Positions 35,205 to 46,269 are shown, numbered from the stretch's first letter. The stretch: DNA of 64,000 bases from Reticulitermes speratus (GCA_021186555.1 JAJKFL010000005.1:24306635-24370634), one strand, 5' to 3'. A program made the numbers and translations. The notes: a model not told the origin generated them from the letters alone.

Positions 35205-35455
35205 CATCCCTGTTCAGGCCTTTAGGGCTCTAGCTGGTTGAGGCTCCCAGAATTTCTAGAGAATTTTCAACCCTACGCACCGGCCGACTTTACCCCCCAG
35301 GAGATATTCTTGGTACTCTTTTCTGTTAGAGGCTGAGTCAGCTTCAGGCCATAGTGCGGCCGGAAGTCAATAAAAAATCCCAATGATCCCATAGGAAATC
35401 GAACCCGCGACCTTCCGGCTTGTAGCGCAGTGCCTCAACTATCTACGCCACCGCT
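35205..35455 (-). mobile_element. tRNA-derived SINE, family-D-like, minus strand
   Basis: The minus strand begins GCGGTGGCGTAGATAGTTGA (box A region, complement of 35436-35455) and carries GGGTTCGATTTCC (box B, complement of 35394-35406). Its body includes the complement of GGCCGACTTTACCCCCCAGG and of TAGAGGCTGAGTCAGCTTCA. The architecture matches family D with a different head sequence, perhaps a subfamily. Confidence 0.75.
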
Positions 35456-35689
35456 TACCCCCAACGGAAGGGTAAGAAACTGTATTTTATGTTAATTCAT
35501 ACTGCCATTGTATTATTTCAATTCACGTGTTAGAAACACACTCAAATGCAACATTCTAAACATTACAATACGGTCAGCTCTAAATGTTCCAGTCCTTCAC
35601 AGGATATAATCCTCACCCTGAAAATTGTCATGTGACGAATTGGAACACGTGGGTCTGAGGATAATAATTATTTTTAGGCTGCTGAACTT

Positions 35690-35895
35690 TGATGGTGTTG
35701 TTAATAAATTAATGCAAATGGGTCTTAACGAAACTGAGTATGGGAATGTGAATTGGAGTCATCTGCCTTCGGACTGGGTCCAGTGATGGGGTCTTGCAAA
35801 CACTGTAATGAACAGTGGTGTTCCATAAAGAGGGAATGATTTCTGGAGTAGCTGACTGGATATCAGCGTTTTAAGAATCACTTTGTTTGACGGAG
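35690..35895 (+). mobile_element. LINE 3' tail, strongly decayed copy
   Basis: Order ATTAATGCAAATGGGTCTTA, ACACTGTAATGAACAGTGGT, GTTCCATAAAGAGGGAATGA, TTTCTGGAGTAGCTGACTGG matches the tail end of the 3997 family. Frame lost. Confidence 0.55.
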
Positions 35896-35899
35896 TTAG

Positions 35900-37720
35900 T
35901 ACTCTTTCCCGATGCCATTTGTTATTATGCATTAATGCAAGTTATAAGCTGGATATAAACGTAACTATAGCCTGAAGCCTGACAGGAATTAAGGGTATTT
36001 CAAGTATTGTCAAACAAGTTGAAACGGCCCACAGAAAATGTTAATTTACCTTATATTGTTCATAATTCATGATAAAACGTGGCTGATATAAAAATTAGTC
36101 GCCATTGAACAGAGGTGCGTTGTCTCACTCTAAGATCAAGGAATACGTTCACCGAAAAACGTTCAGGAATGCTATACTAATGTACGATCATAATGCCCCC
36201 TACAAATTGTTTGAAACCACCCACGTTCTTCTGATGTGTGCCTTCATATGCTCATAAATGTACCTAATACAGTCTATCCCTTTTTGTAGTCTACCTTCGT
36301 TGAATTCATTAATGCTTTCCACCTACTGTTTGGCAGGGCCATATATCAAATTTATTTTACCCGATTCCTGCTAAAGCCCTGGAATTCTCCGAACTCATAA
36401 AATACCACTCAACCCCAATACGCCCCTGATGAACACAACAGCGGCCTCTATCGCATAATGGATACAACCTACACGAAACGTATTTATAATTATTTAGAAT
36501 GCGAAGATTTTCATAACAGATTTGGTTCCTATCTCCAACAAAACACAACTTATCTATGTTATGAAAATCATTCTAGTGATCCTGACAGCCAACAATACTC
36601 CGAAAATGTGAGAAATTTAAAGTTTAGCTACATACATTTCCCCTACGCCATTCTGGAGTGAACTTTGGCACACGGACAGTTTAACTTTACTTCTCCTCTG
36701 CACTTTATTCTCCGTCCTTTTGGCGTTTATTTCATTTTTCGACATCTGTAGTTAATTAAAAAGCAAGAGTAGGACGTTTGGCGTAAAGAGGATATGGACA
36801 CGCGGTACAAATATGCTGTTTATGCCTGTCTGGCATTGGCAGTACAAAGGTTTTCGACTTTGGCCCTCAAATCATAATAAACTCCTCTATCTAGAAACGA
36901 GACAGCCATCTTGTTTGCTGATGCACTTTTGTCACGGACTATCCGTTGTTTCTTACGGTCTCCCCACTTACCTTGACGACCCAAGTAATGCAAAACCGCT
37001 CGTGATTGAATTATCAGTAACCCATTATCTGCATTATCAGACACCGCCTTGCCAGCACGTTTCTCCAGTGCTGATGGCTATACACATCACGCCAGAACAA
37101 CACATTAATCCCGACCCAGATGGCAGTAATGCAGTAGGCCTAACTGTCAAGACATATACGTTCATGTCACACTACAGGAGTATTCTTTGACAACTCCGTA
37201 AAATCTGCATATTCGTCTTGAAATATAATAAGAGGTTAATCTCTTAAGGCAGATCGGTCGGAGTTTTTTGCGAAAAGTGTAACAAATAAATACAACATGC
37301 CGAGGCCATGTCTGTCTGTTTTAATGTCACATATCAGAAAATAATTAATGTATTTCAATACACGTTCCAATTCAGGCTCCACACTAAAATTCGTGGAACG
37401 CCTTTAATATTGTAGGCGTTGGTTAATCTAGTCCACAGCATTAGCAAGTGGAGACATAACAGTGATGGTTTGTGCCATTACCATACACCCTCTCTAGTCT
37501 TCATCCCCACACATGAAATTAAAATACAACAGAAACTTACATTGCATCGATATGCATTTTCCACCTTTCATGGCCACACTGCAGTACCTTATTTCAGCAC
37601 AAAAGAACCCGTATTAAATTAACCTACACACTACTCATGGTTGTCATTGTCCCAATGCTTTCTTGACCATACTGCCAAAAGTTATAGTGAAACAAATGAG
37701 ACTGTAAAAGGGATTTACCT
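35900..37720. other. Unrecognised DNA with a 125-codon ORF
   Basis: The plus-strand ORF at 36813-37190 (start MLFMPVWHWQYKGFRLW) shows no motif I know, and the minus strand is also partly open over it (36820-37044). It may be an unrecognised repeat. No gene is called. Confidence 0.35.
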
Positions 37721-37726
37721 AAAACC

Positions 37727-37759
37727 CTGAAGATGGGACAAACAAATGTTCCCGAAACG
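37727..37759 (+). ncRNA. Hammerhead-like ribozyme core (GAAACG type), well preserved
   Basis: CTGAAGA at 37727-37733, a single T, GGGA at 37735-37738, a loop with an additional ACA/TGT pairing, TCCC at 37750-37753, then GAAACG at 37754-37759 followed by TTGGTTGC and, further on, GGGCTACAACCC. Both conserved boxes are exact and stem II pairs. The unpaired T after CTGAAGA departs from the classic core. Hammerhead motifs of this kind are known in Penelope-like retroelements. Stem I, stem III and the cleavage site were not identified. Confidence 0.5.
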
Positions 37760-37809
37760 TTGGTTGCACACCAAAAATTGAGGCCGGGCTACAACCCAAA
37801 AACTTTTAA

Positions 37810-38650
37810 GCAACATGACCACGGCAGAAGCCTTCAATTACGTATAACCGTGTATCATTTCCTTTATACGTGCAATATTCTTCTGCAATGAAAGTGATGG
37901 CTCTAAGCAGTGTAATATTTCCTCTGTTAATTATCTGATTTAAAAGTGTTAGTTTGTTTATATACTCATTTAAACCCTTTATCAACGTACGCTATAATAT
38001 ACTGAATCACAAGATCTTCCACGGGCTTGTATAGAAAAGGATAAACCTCTTCTTTACCTGTTATTATGCATCTTATTTACATATGTTAACTGTTAAGAGT
38101 TAGTAGCAGTTAAGAATAGCTATAACCAGAAGACTGTAGAAAACGCTCGTTATTTTGTTGTTACGTAATATTATGAATCGTCAGCATAAGATTGTACAGC
38201 TTGTACACGTTATGAAATGCAACGGAAGATGGAGGAAACACAATAGACTTGTTATCTGTATTGCATTGACTATAGTGCTGGATTTCTACAGACGGGGATA
38301 TTTTTTCTGACAGCTCACATCACTCTTCACACAGACCGTTTCACATGGCGGCTGACATTCGGACAATCGCCGCTGTTTTTATTTTGCCGTGAGTCGGAGT
38401 CCATGCGTTTCAGTTCAAAGCATTGCAGTTCATATCAAAGTGTTCGCTCACCACACTTAAAGGAGGTGCTGGAAATATTTTCCTTCGCCTCGCAGCCGTG
38501 CTTTACATCTAATAAACATGTAGTTCATTGCACATCTAAATTGAGCCAACATGATGTGATTAGCAGGAACTGTTAGATAAAATAATATCCCTATATAGCA
38601 CAGTATATGTACTATATCTGATACTGAATTAGGACAGATTTCGGAGGTAG
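37810..38650. other. Unrecognised DNA
   Basis: Nothing recognisable. Confidence 0.4.
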
Positions 38651-38659
38651 TCAGTCAGT

Positions 38660-38705
38660 TTCATGATGACGCGGACAAGAGATTGTCCTCGAAATGTTGG
38701 CTTAC
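38660..38705 (+). repeat. Dispersed hammerhead-like repeat, degenerate
   Basis: CATGATGA at 38662, GGAC at 38673, GTCC at 38685, then TCGAAATGTTGGC. Stem of four pairs; both boxes carry one change. Confidence 0.45.
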
Positions 38706-38898
38706 TCGCCATTAAGCAACCTGACGCGGTTGCTAGCCCGAGAACATTTTATTCGCCGTGGGAGTAGTGTACAACGTTTTTTATTAACGTTAGGTATTTC
38801 TGACGATGCCTTCTGACAATGTTTGTTTCTAAGACAAGAACACAACACGTCCGCAGAAACGTTTCCTCGGCAGCTGTTATGTCCAACAAATTCTCACT

Positions 38899-39176
38899 CA
38901 TATAAGTTCTTATTACCAACTACTGCACAATAAATGTATACACTTCTACATGTTTCGGCTGACTATCTCAGCCATCATCAGGCAGTCATCGTACACAGAC
39001 ATAAGCAGCGTACATCGTGTCTCTGAATGGTAATTGCTTATGTCTGTGTACGATGACTGCCTGATGATGACTAAGATAGTCAGCCGAAACATGTAGGAGT
39101 GTATAAACTTATTGTGCCGTAGTTGGTAACAAAAACTTACATATGTAAAACAACTACACGGAACATGTATAATATT
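38899..39176. mobile_element. Foldback element with 11-bp direct repeats and outward hammerhead-like cores
   Basis: Arms 38903-39007 and 39035-39140 are inverted copies of about 105 bases around a 27-base loop. The perfect direct repeat AAATTCTCACT lies at 38888-38898 and 39177-39187, a likely target duplication. The left arm, minus strand, has CTGATGA (38981-38975), T, GGCTGA, loop, TCAGCC, GAAAC (38956-38952), then ATGTAG: exact boxes and a six-pair stem. The right arm, plus strand, has CTGATGA (39061) and GAAAC (39086) with two stem mismatches. Confidence 0.88.
38952..38981 (-). ncRNA. Hammerhead-like ribozyme core (GAAACATGTAG type), best stem
   Basis: Left-arm core of the foldback: both conserved boxes are exact, with a six-pair stem II and a five-base loop. 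The partner core on the plus strand lies at 39061-39090. Activity is not shown; an inverted repeat could also force other folds. Confidence 0.5.
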
Positions 39177-39189
39177 AAATTCTCACTAA

Positions 39190-39520
39190 ATTTATGCGGG
39201 CTGCATACTATTTATAGAGAGTAACTTAGGATAGGGTTGTCGGAACAGACGTAGCCTACTTTAAACCACTCGGCATTTGTCTGTACCAACAAATGATAAG
39301 GACAGGCCTTCGAGCTGAAATTAGAATTCGGATCTTAAAAGTACGATATAGACATTGTTGAAACTGCGCAGCATCGAGTGAATGTGGTTAACAAGGACGT
39401 ACGAATTTGAAAGGCGGCAGTCTAGAATTACTCTCAAGTACAATCCCGAAATTCGCCAGGAGATAATAAGTAAAATATCAGGCCTAATAATCTAATAACG
39501 AGAGCACTCCCTTATGCTAA
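39190..39520. other. Unrecognised DNA
   Basis: Nothing recognisable. Confidence 0.4.
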
Positions 39521-39522
39521 AA

Positions 39523-39679
39523 GCAGGGGTGAACAAATCCCGGGTGCTAGTGTGCCCGAGAGACTAAACTTTTTAAGCTGCAGCCTAATATTTATGGGTT
39601 CGCAGTATGGCACTTGCTTCTTATCACTCTTCTGGCGATAGTTGGCCCCTAGATTTTTTAAAAAATTTGTGCACCCCTG
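39523..39679. mobile_element. hAT-like MITE, 157 bp
   Basis: The ends are CAGGGGTGAACAAAT (39523) and, on the minus strand from 39679, CAGGGGTGCACAAAT, 14 of 15 identical, of the CAGGGGTG type used by hAT transposons. The 8-base flanks (GCTAAAAG and ACAGAAGG) match only at four positions, so the target duplication is eroded or the call is off by a few bases. No coding capacity. Confidence 0.7.
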
Positions 39680-39689
39680 ACAGAAGGAA

Positions 39690-39862
39690 TAACATCTACC
39701 AGTAATCTGAAGAAAGTCGACATTTAGGGGTAAAACCTGCTTTAAACCCAGAACAATCTGTGTGGGATTTATGGTGGAAAAAGTGACACTGGGAAAGCTT
39801 TTCCTCCGAGAAATTAAGTTTCCCCTTCTCTGTTATTATACCGATTTCCCATAATGTTTTAC
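39690..39862 (+). mobile_element. SINE family A fragment, decayed
   Basis: TGTGTGGGATTTATGGTGGA, AAAAGTGACACTGGGAAAGC and TTTTCCTCCGAGAAATTAAG follow family A (61551). The tRNA head is unrecognisable. Confidence 0.65.
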
Positions 39863-40117
39863 TTACGACCGACGATACACAGTTCAAATACTTACAGCCG
39901 CGCTATATAAACCGCAGGAAAAAATCTACGTACCGACCACAGAGTGTACTCATGTGTTTGTATCATCTTATACGTATTATTTTCTTTAATAGCACTCAAA
40001 AATTAGTCTTCTTAACAGAGAAGCGGTGTGGTTTCTATGCCGTAAAACCGACCTTTACGATTTTATTTACATTAAATGCGTACTTGAAATTAGTACCACA
40101 AAGTCTTCCTACGATGC

Positions 40118-40262
40118 CCGAAATTTTCTGATCGCCGGTCAAGAAATTTACTGAACTTCAGCATTTCATCCATTACCATCAACACAAAATCCGCCACTGA
40201 ATCTCATCCCGAGCCAGCTCAATCCAATTCACATGTGCACACCCAACCTCTTTTTAAGATTC
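40118..40262 (-). mobile_element. LINE 3' tail fragment, minus strand
   Basis: Minus strand: GAATTGGATTGAGCTGGCTC, GGGATGAGATTCAGTGGCGG, then ATGGTAATGGATGAAATGCT and AATTTCTTGACCGGCGATC, matching the end of the 3997 family. Confidence 0.6.
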
Positions 40263-40264
40263 GT

Positions 40265-42935
40265 TTTAGTGTCATCTTCCAGTATTCAAAGTTGTATTCT
40301 CCATATGCATGACGTCATGCGCCCTCAAAGCTTGTTACCTTCTTTCCCATCAGCTCATTGGGGATTTAATAGCCCCAACTGTATACAGTGTCGGTCTTGG
40401 ATCGCTAGAACACTGAAGTTGCAGGACTGACTCCGGCTCGAGGCATACATGTATGTAAGCAGTTTTCTGCGTCATATGGTTCTGTATTGAAAGGAGACGG
40501 ACAGGTCATAAAAATAATCCCACCAATGACTCATGCTTTCAGTGTAAATTGTAACAGAAAAAAAAGTGTCTGATCAGTACCAGCTGAAGAAGAAAGAAAA
40601 AAGAAAGAAAGAAAGAATTATAAGTTGTGCAGCTCCTTTTTATGTAATTCTTCTGCAACTTTGATCTTTCAATGTTCCCAATCCCATTTCAATAACAGTA
40701 TTACATAAAGCCTCTCTGCTGTTCCCATGGGAACAAACCTGGAACATTCTGAATAGCAACAGCTTCATTGTGATTTACGAAGCGATATTCAGAATTTCCT
40801 CACATCAAAAGAACTGCTATAGCTTTATCGGTTATTAGACAGGCTGAGCACTTTCTTGAAAATACGATCGTTTTAGAAGTTTGAACAGTTCTATAATCTT
40901 CTAATCCCTATACCCTAACGTCTTTCCCGTTTAGCATAAGTGATACTCCATACTCCGTTACTCGTCCAAGTTTATACGTCTAAATACCAAAGGGTACCTC
41001 AATATCCTTACTGAGTACTAACTAAAGAATATTTTGTCACACGCCTTAAAATACGTGACTGTTAAAAATGAGTAGATTTGTGTTTTGGAAAGTAATGCTG
41101 TTGGTTCAGTCACAGATACAAAACTACATATGCACTTCACAGTGAACGCGCGGTCTAAAACACGTAGTTTTCTAAAGCCTCACTCGCAGGTTTTGATGCT
41201 CTTCTTCTGCAAAGATAGGCCTTCATCACCACGTCAACTTTATGCTTTGTGGGCAGACGTATAGATATATCGCGATGTCCACAAAATGATTTTAACAATA
41301 CTACGTAGGCCAACCAGGTTGTTATTGAAATTTTAGTTACAAGGAGCCTACGAAGAAAGCAAGTGATTCATAATATTATAGGCATATGCTAAATACTCAT
41401 CTCCCATATGGTAAAATGGCTTACACTATTACAGAAACCAGAAGGACAAGAAAAGAAAGGTGCCTGAATATAAAAGAGACCCTTCAGATATGTTTACATA
41501 TAAAAGCAAGTTTCTCATTAGATAAACATATTTTGCAGTAATAACAGCCTCTTCGATTTAGCACACCAGTTACTACAAAGTACTTGACGAGGAAGGCGCA
41601 ATACATTACAAGCGATATGCTTCCAAGCTGTACCTGACGACGCGTACGATTCCAAGAACGGACACACACTGATATAATGTAACTGAGCAACTTGATCGTC
41701 AAACAGCACATACGTACATCTAAAAAAATAACAAAATAAATTATATACGAAATTTCAAAACAATTGCAAGGTATTGTTAATTAAGATGATTTATTTCAGA
41801 GTGTTACCCACCTATCCCAACATAACAATAACAATCAGCAAGTAACAGCGATAGACAGCAACGAAACACACTAGCATTACTAAATTACAACTACAGGAAA
41901 CGAAATAATTAGTAAAGAAACTATAAAGTTTAATATTACTTCACTAATATGCAAATCATTATTTGTTTGACGTTTAAATCTTCAAAGTTTGTCTTACTAA
42001 ATAGCCAATAATTAAAAAATTAAGAAGTTTTTAACATAATTATTAATATCCAAATTGTTTACATTACTCCAGACTGCAACAGTTTAAGTATGATGTATGA
42101 CCCCCGAGGATGAATCTGATGATGGAATAACATGTGTCCGGTGGGTTAAATTGAATACATTTTGGCTTGTTGTGTTGTATTGTGATTTTCTACGACTGGA
42201 AATAAAGACTTGCCAATTCATAATAGAACGGTATTAATCCCAACGTGAAAGAAAATTTTTATTTAATGATGCTCTTTCAACATCAGAGGTTAACCACGTG
42301 GAATGGCAGGTTACTAATGAATGATCAATGGGTAAGAATATGGAAAAGGGCGAAGGTTAGCGACTTGAGGACATTGTTCAAGTAGTCACCAAATATTCAG
42401 CAAATCATTGGAATCCCAAATCAAGTCAGTGCCGAGTGATACCTGCCAACCTGTTCCACATATCAGCTGCTTCTCCTTTACAAAGTCTCCTGGATTATGA
42501 AGTTGTGTTTCCGAGAACGCGAATATTCACAACGTCATTAACTCCCCATTGTTCCAATAAAGAGTCTTCTTCTGTTTCAGAATTAGTAAGCAGGAAATTG
42601 GAACTTGAATTTCCAAGACTTCATTATATGTGCTGAGCATGTACTTAATAGTGTAAATTCTACTTTATTGCGAATTGAAGCTGAGGATCATTAGCCTAAT
42701 ATACACAAACGGGGAGAAGTGGCAGGAATTGAAACAGACGAAAACGAGGAAACTGCACTGCAAGTCTCGAAGAAGTGAATATAGTTTATATTTAATTGAA
42801 TGGGTACTTCGTATCGCAGAAAGAACATACAAAATAAGATGCCATACCAGTATATGGCCCCGTCCTGGCGCGTAGACATTAATTCTTTCTTTTCTTGATA
42901 TATAAGAGCAGGAAACCCTCAGTTAAGTGACAGCA
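40265..42935. other. Unrecognised DNA with a short (GAAA)n
   Basis: A GAAA/GAAAA-rich run lies at about 40588-40616. At 42111-42140 CGAGGATGAATCTGATGATG and ACATGTGTCCGG faintly recall the CATGTAG-type repeat. Nothing else recognised in 2.7 kb. Confidence 0.4.
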
Positions 42936-42944
42936 TATGAATTT

Positions 42945-43165
42945 GGCGATCCCAGTGGCCGCTCGGTTGCTGGGATTCCGGGTTTGAATCCCGCCGAGGG
43001 CATGGATGTCCGTCTCTTGTGAGAGTTGTGTGTTGTCAGGTAGTGGTCTCTGCGTCGGGCTTATCACTCGTCCTACCGAGTGTGGTGTGTTTGAGTGTGA
43101 TCGTGAAGCCTGGATAATGAGGAGGCCCTAGCCCATTACGGGCTGTTGCGCCATGAAAAAAATAA
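42945..43165 (+). mobile_element. SINE family C copy with deleted head
   Basis: Starts GGCGATCCCAGTGGCCGCTC, has box B (GGGTTTGAATCCCGCC near 42978), then CATGGATGTCCGTCTCTTGT, GAGTGTGGTGTGTTTGAGTG, TGATCGTGAAGCCTGGATAA and CCTAGCCCATTACGGGCTGT. Compared with 52447 it lacks about 25 bases between the box A region and box B. No clear target duplication. Confidence 0.8.
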
Positions 43166-43179
43166 TCAATTAGGCGCCG

Positions 43180-43685
43180 GAGTTCGAACTCTGTGGAGAT
43201 TTCAGTGGACAGTAAGGAAGTCACAGGCAAGGAGGTAAAGGAACGGCGTAATGTGTTCATGTTAGCTAATGATGCTGTATATCCTCACTTATTATATGAC
43301 GTCGAAGTGAAGCGAAGATAGTTGTGAATAGTAATTATGTAGGTACAGTAAGGAAGGATTTGTAAGTGGGTAGTTGTGGCGTGGACAGACTGAGGAAAAT
43401 CACAATAAAACTGTCGCAGAATTACAGCGGTAACCTAGGCGAAAATAAAAACAACTGAATTCGCCAAACACAATCTGTATACACATCATTACAAAAGACT
43501 GAATGACGCTAGGTGTGAAGCTGACAATTACGCTCCAGCTAGTGCTGTGATTAAGAAGGCATATATCTTTATCTCCGGCCCATATTTGTCTTCGGAGTCA
43601 GGATATCTCAGTCAATACAGTGACTAGATACGGGATTAACGACTGTAGAATTGTTCGATTCTACGCAGCGATAGACTTTAATCTC
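43180..43685. other. Unrecognised DNA
   Basis: Nothing recognisable. Confidence 0.4.
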
Positions 43686-43689
43686 TTAT

Positions 43690-43885
43690 TCACAACGTCC
43701 AGACCGAGTCAGGGTCGCACACAGCATCCTATCTGATGGGTATTAGGGGATCTTTCCGGGGAGAAAAGCGGACAGGGCGTGAACCTACCACACCCATCCA
43801 ATATTGAGGGAAAGAGTACCTATGCGGAGCTACACCTCCACCTCCTCATGCTCCTTTTTGGCGTTCTTAATTAAGCACGGCTGCA
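43690..43885 (+). mobile_element. Possible SINE family D copy, plus strand
   Basis: TCTGATGGGTATTAGGGGATC, GGGAGAAAAGCGGACAGGGC and GGAGCTACACCTCCACCTCC followed by TTTTTGGCG resemble the reverse complement of the family-D body. Head not evident. Confidence 0.45.
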
Positions 43886-44660
43886 ACTTTACCCCATACT
43901 GTGCAATATTTGGAATTCTCACAACGGCGCTTATAAAAATTACCATCTTCTAGGTTATGACACTATGTATGTACGTATAGGCCTACAGGTACACCCTTCA
44001 GGAGGGCATGCTGCCTCCGAAGTGCTCGTATGACATACAGATCTAAGATCTACGATCTGCATTGCATCTTACTTATAGATTAATGTATGAATGTGACGAA
44101 TCTTTAATGTCTTTATGTATTCTCCCTGTTCATATGTACAGAAACACTTACAGGTCATGTGATACAATTTCGACAAAAAGCTTCAAAACTGTGCAGCCTT
44201 CCAGAATTTATCATTAAAATCATCCGCTCTCCATTTTGTGCAGATCTCAATAAAATACTGCAATTACTTCTAAACAATCTAATTCTGTTGCAAAAACTGC
44301 TATCATCGTTACTAACTCATCGGAATCTACCTGCGGAGGCCAGAACGTTGTACCACCATAGGCCACGCCAGGCGTCAATTCTTACCCCAGTGGACTACCC
44401 TACGTGACCCACAAACCAGCCTCCCCCACGCCATGTACAAGGTACGATCCATTCTGTTCGCAGTAAAGCTCGAATCGCACGTTCTATATCTGCCATTCTG
44501 AACACACACTACAACAGAATATATCCACATCTCACAGCACACGACACCGTGCCCCCTTGTAAATTCACGTGTGCATGAGTGTGTGCATGCCTAAGCCATA
44601 TTCATGTACTCTTCAGGTTTCTTGTGTCAAGCGAGGCTTTCACAACGTTGCTGACGAAAA
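43885..44660. other. Unrecognised DNA with a weak dispersed-repeat copy
   Basis: Near 43988-44032 CACCCTTCAGGAGGGCATGC and GCCTCCGAAGTGCTCG recall the GAAACGTTGG repeat. The 82-codon ORF at 44159 is unrecognised. Confidence 0.4.
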
Positions 44661-44669
44661 TTACAGTTT

Positions 44670-44992
44670 TCTGGGACATTACGCCGCGTTTATTTATAAT
44701 CGCTGACGTTTCGGAGAAACTTCCTGCCCCCATCTAGATAGAAGTCCAAGAAGAGTAAATTGCGCGGGAGAATTGGTGCATTATATACCGACAAAGCGGG
44801 TTTGGAGAGTGGTAACGAGCCAATAGGAGAGGCAATACCGTAGAGCGGGCGGAGCCATGGGTAGAACCCGTTACATTTATGAAAAACGGATTGAAGAGTG
44901 GGTGGGCAGGAGTAAATGGGTAAATGAAGGAGGAAGCTCCTTCGAAACGTCGGAAAATGATTGCAAGGCCACACGGCGTCACAGTCCAAAAG
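44670..44992. mobile_element. Foldback element with hammerhead-like arms, GAAACGTC type
   Basis: The left arm (ACGCCGCGTTTATTTATAAT, CGCTGACGTTTCGGAGAAAC, TTCCTGCCCCCAT) and right arm (GAAGGAGGAAGCTCCTTC, GAAACGTCGGAAAATGATTG, CACACGGCGTCAC) are imperfect inverted repeats around about 190 bases. The right arm has GAAGGAG, loop GAAG, CTCCTTC, GAAACG (44926-44949), a seven-pair stem but no full CTGANGA. The ORFs on both strands here (44690-45102) are translations of it; the minus-strand VTPCG peptide is a common repeat translation in arthropod predictions. Confidence 0.7.
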
Positions 44993-45023
44993 ACTCTACT
45001 CTTTACATTTCTTCCCCGCCGTT

Positions 45024-45285
45024 GCGGTCCAGTGGTTATCACTCTTACTCCGCAATCGGCAGGTTACAAGTTGAAATGTTGACCCGAGACCGGATATCCT
45101 GACTGTGGTTTTCATGGTTTCCCTGGATCCCTCCAGGGAAATGCTGGAACAGTAGTTCAAATTATGCCATGACTGCTTCCTTCCACTGCCTTTCCGCTTC
45201 AGTCACCAGTAATCGATCCAACATTCGACGCCGTATATTCTAAGCTGCCGGCAGCGTCATTGAGTCAACGACAAAGAAAGAAGTA
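45024..45285 (+). mobile_element. Possible tRNA-derived SINE, separate family
   Basis: A box-A-like GGTCCAGTGGTTATCACTC and a decayed box B (CAGGTTACAAGTTGAAA) at 45060 are followed by GGTTTCCCTGGATCCCTCCA, GGGAAATGCTGGAACAGTAG and CTGCCTTTCCGCTTCAGTCA. This body is unlike families A, C and D. Only one copy in the window. Confidence 0.5.
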
Positions 45286-45640
45286 CATTAATATTTTTCA
45301 TGTCATTCATTTACGTAGTACTTATTAAAATTTAAAAATGCAGTATATCAGCATTTCAGAAACGGGTTATAAATGTGAGGAGTGACACACAGGACATATA
45401 AAAAGCATTTGGAAAAAAGAAGCGTAATGCGAATATGAAAAATGATACAACTGAAAATGATGAAATGCGTAAATGAAATAAAACGTAATAAAAGATAAGC
45501 GTCACAGAAATTTAATTATTGAACCAACAATAGTTTAACAAAGAAGCAGCAGCAGCCGCTGACGTGTTGACAAAACAGGGCTGTACAAAATTGCGGTTAA
45601 AATTTTTTCACGTTGGATATCCCGTTGTGCCGTATAGTAT

Positions 45641-46062
45641 TACAAAGTGGTACTTAATTACCATAAACACAACAATTTACTCTTCTTCCTAATAGATCAT
45701 CAAATTACAAGGCAATATGTTTCTGCCAAGTTGTGGTCATCTTCACGCCATTTCACAGCATAAAAGTAAATTACAACTGCATGTTAATTTACGTGTTAAC
45801 TCGATACATTGTTAGTTAAAATATGCATTAGCATTCCAATTGAGTAATTTATTTTTAATGTTCTTATATTGGTAGACGTTTCAGCTTGATTAGGAATTAA
45901 AAATTACACATAAATTAACATTCAATTGTAATTTACTATTATGTTGTGAAATGACCAGGAGATGACCAAATCCTGCTCGAAACATGTTGCCTTGTCATTT
46001 GATGATCTGATAGCAATATCAGTAAGTAGATGTGTTGATGATAATTAGGTACTACTTTGCAC
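45641..46062. mobile_element. Foldback element sharing its ends with the one at 60815
   Basis: Left and right halves are inverted copies: CAAAGTGGTACTTAATTACC pairs with the complement ending at 46060, GATCATCAAATTACAAGGCA with TGCCTTGTCATTTGATGATC, and GTAAATTACAACTGCATGTT with AACATTCAATTGTAATTTAC. Both halves carry degraded hammerhead-like cores (GTGAAGA...GAAACATATT on minus at the left; CTCGAAACATGTTGCC on plus at the right). The bases before it, GGATATCCCGTTG and ATTACCATAAACACA, recur at 60790. Confidence 0.8.
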
Positions 46063-46200
46063 TGTTATTATTACAGTTTCGTGAACTGTTGTTAAATACA
46101 CATAAATATCTTATGGTATGCAGTATCGCTTAGTCTGGTAGATATATAACAAGCAACGTTCAGGAGGAATGTACTGCCTTCACTGACAGAATAAATTATA

Positions 46201-46265
46201 TTGAAGACGGAGGAAACAAATTGCCCCGAAACCCTGGTACCTACTCAGCAAAGTATAAGGCCTGA
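46201..46265 (+). repeat. Dispersed hammerhead-like repeat, degenerate
   Basis: TTGAAGACGGAGGAAACAAA, TTGCCCCGAAACCCTGGTAC, CTACTCAGCAAAGTATAAGG. Order conserved, stem reduced to GG/CC. The ending resembles that of the copy at 58444 (ACGCAGCAAAGCACACGG). Confidence 0.5.
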
Positions 46266-46269
46266 CATC

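Noticed and set aside
36813..37190. 125-codon ORF as a host gene
   Set aside because: No known motif, the opposite strand is also open, and there are no supporting splice or start signals.
42105..42145. Another hammerhead-like core
   Set aside because: CTGATGATGG and ACATGTG are present but no GAAAC box or hairpin joins them.
44690..45102. Overlapping ORFs of 81-102 codons as genes
   Set aside because: They translate the foldback element and part of a SINE.
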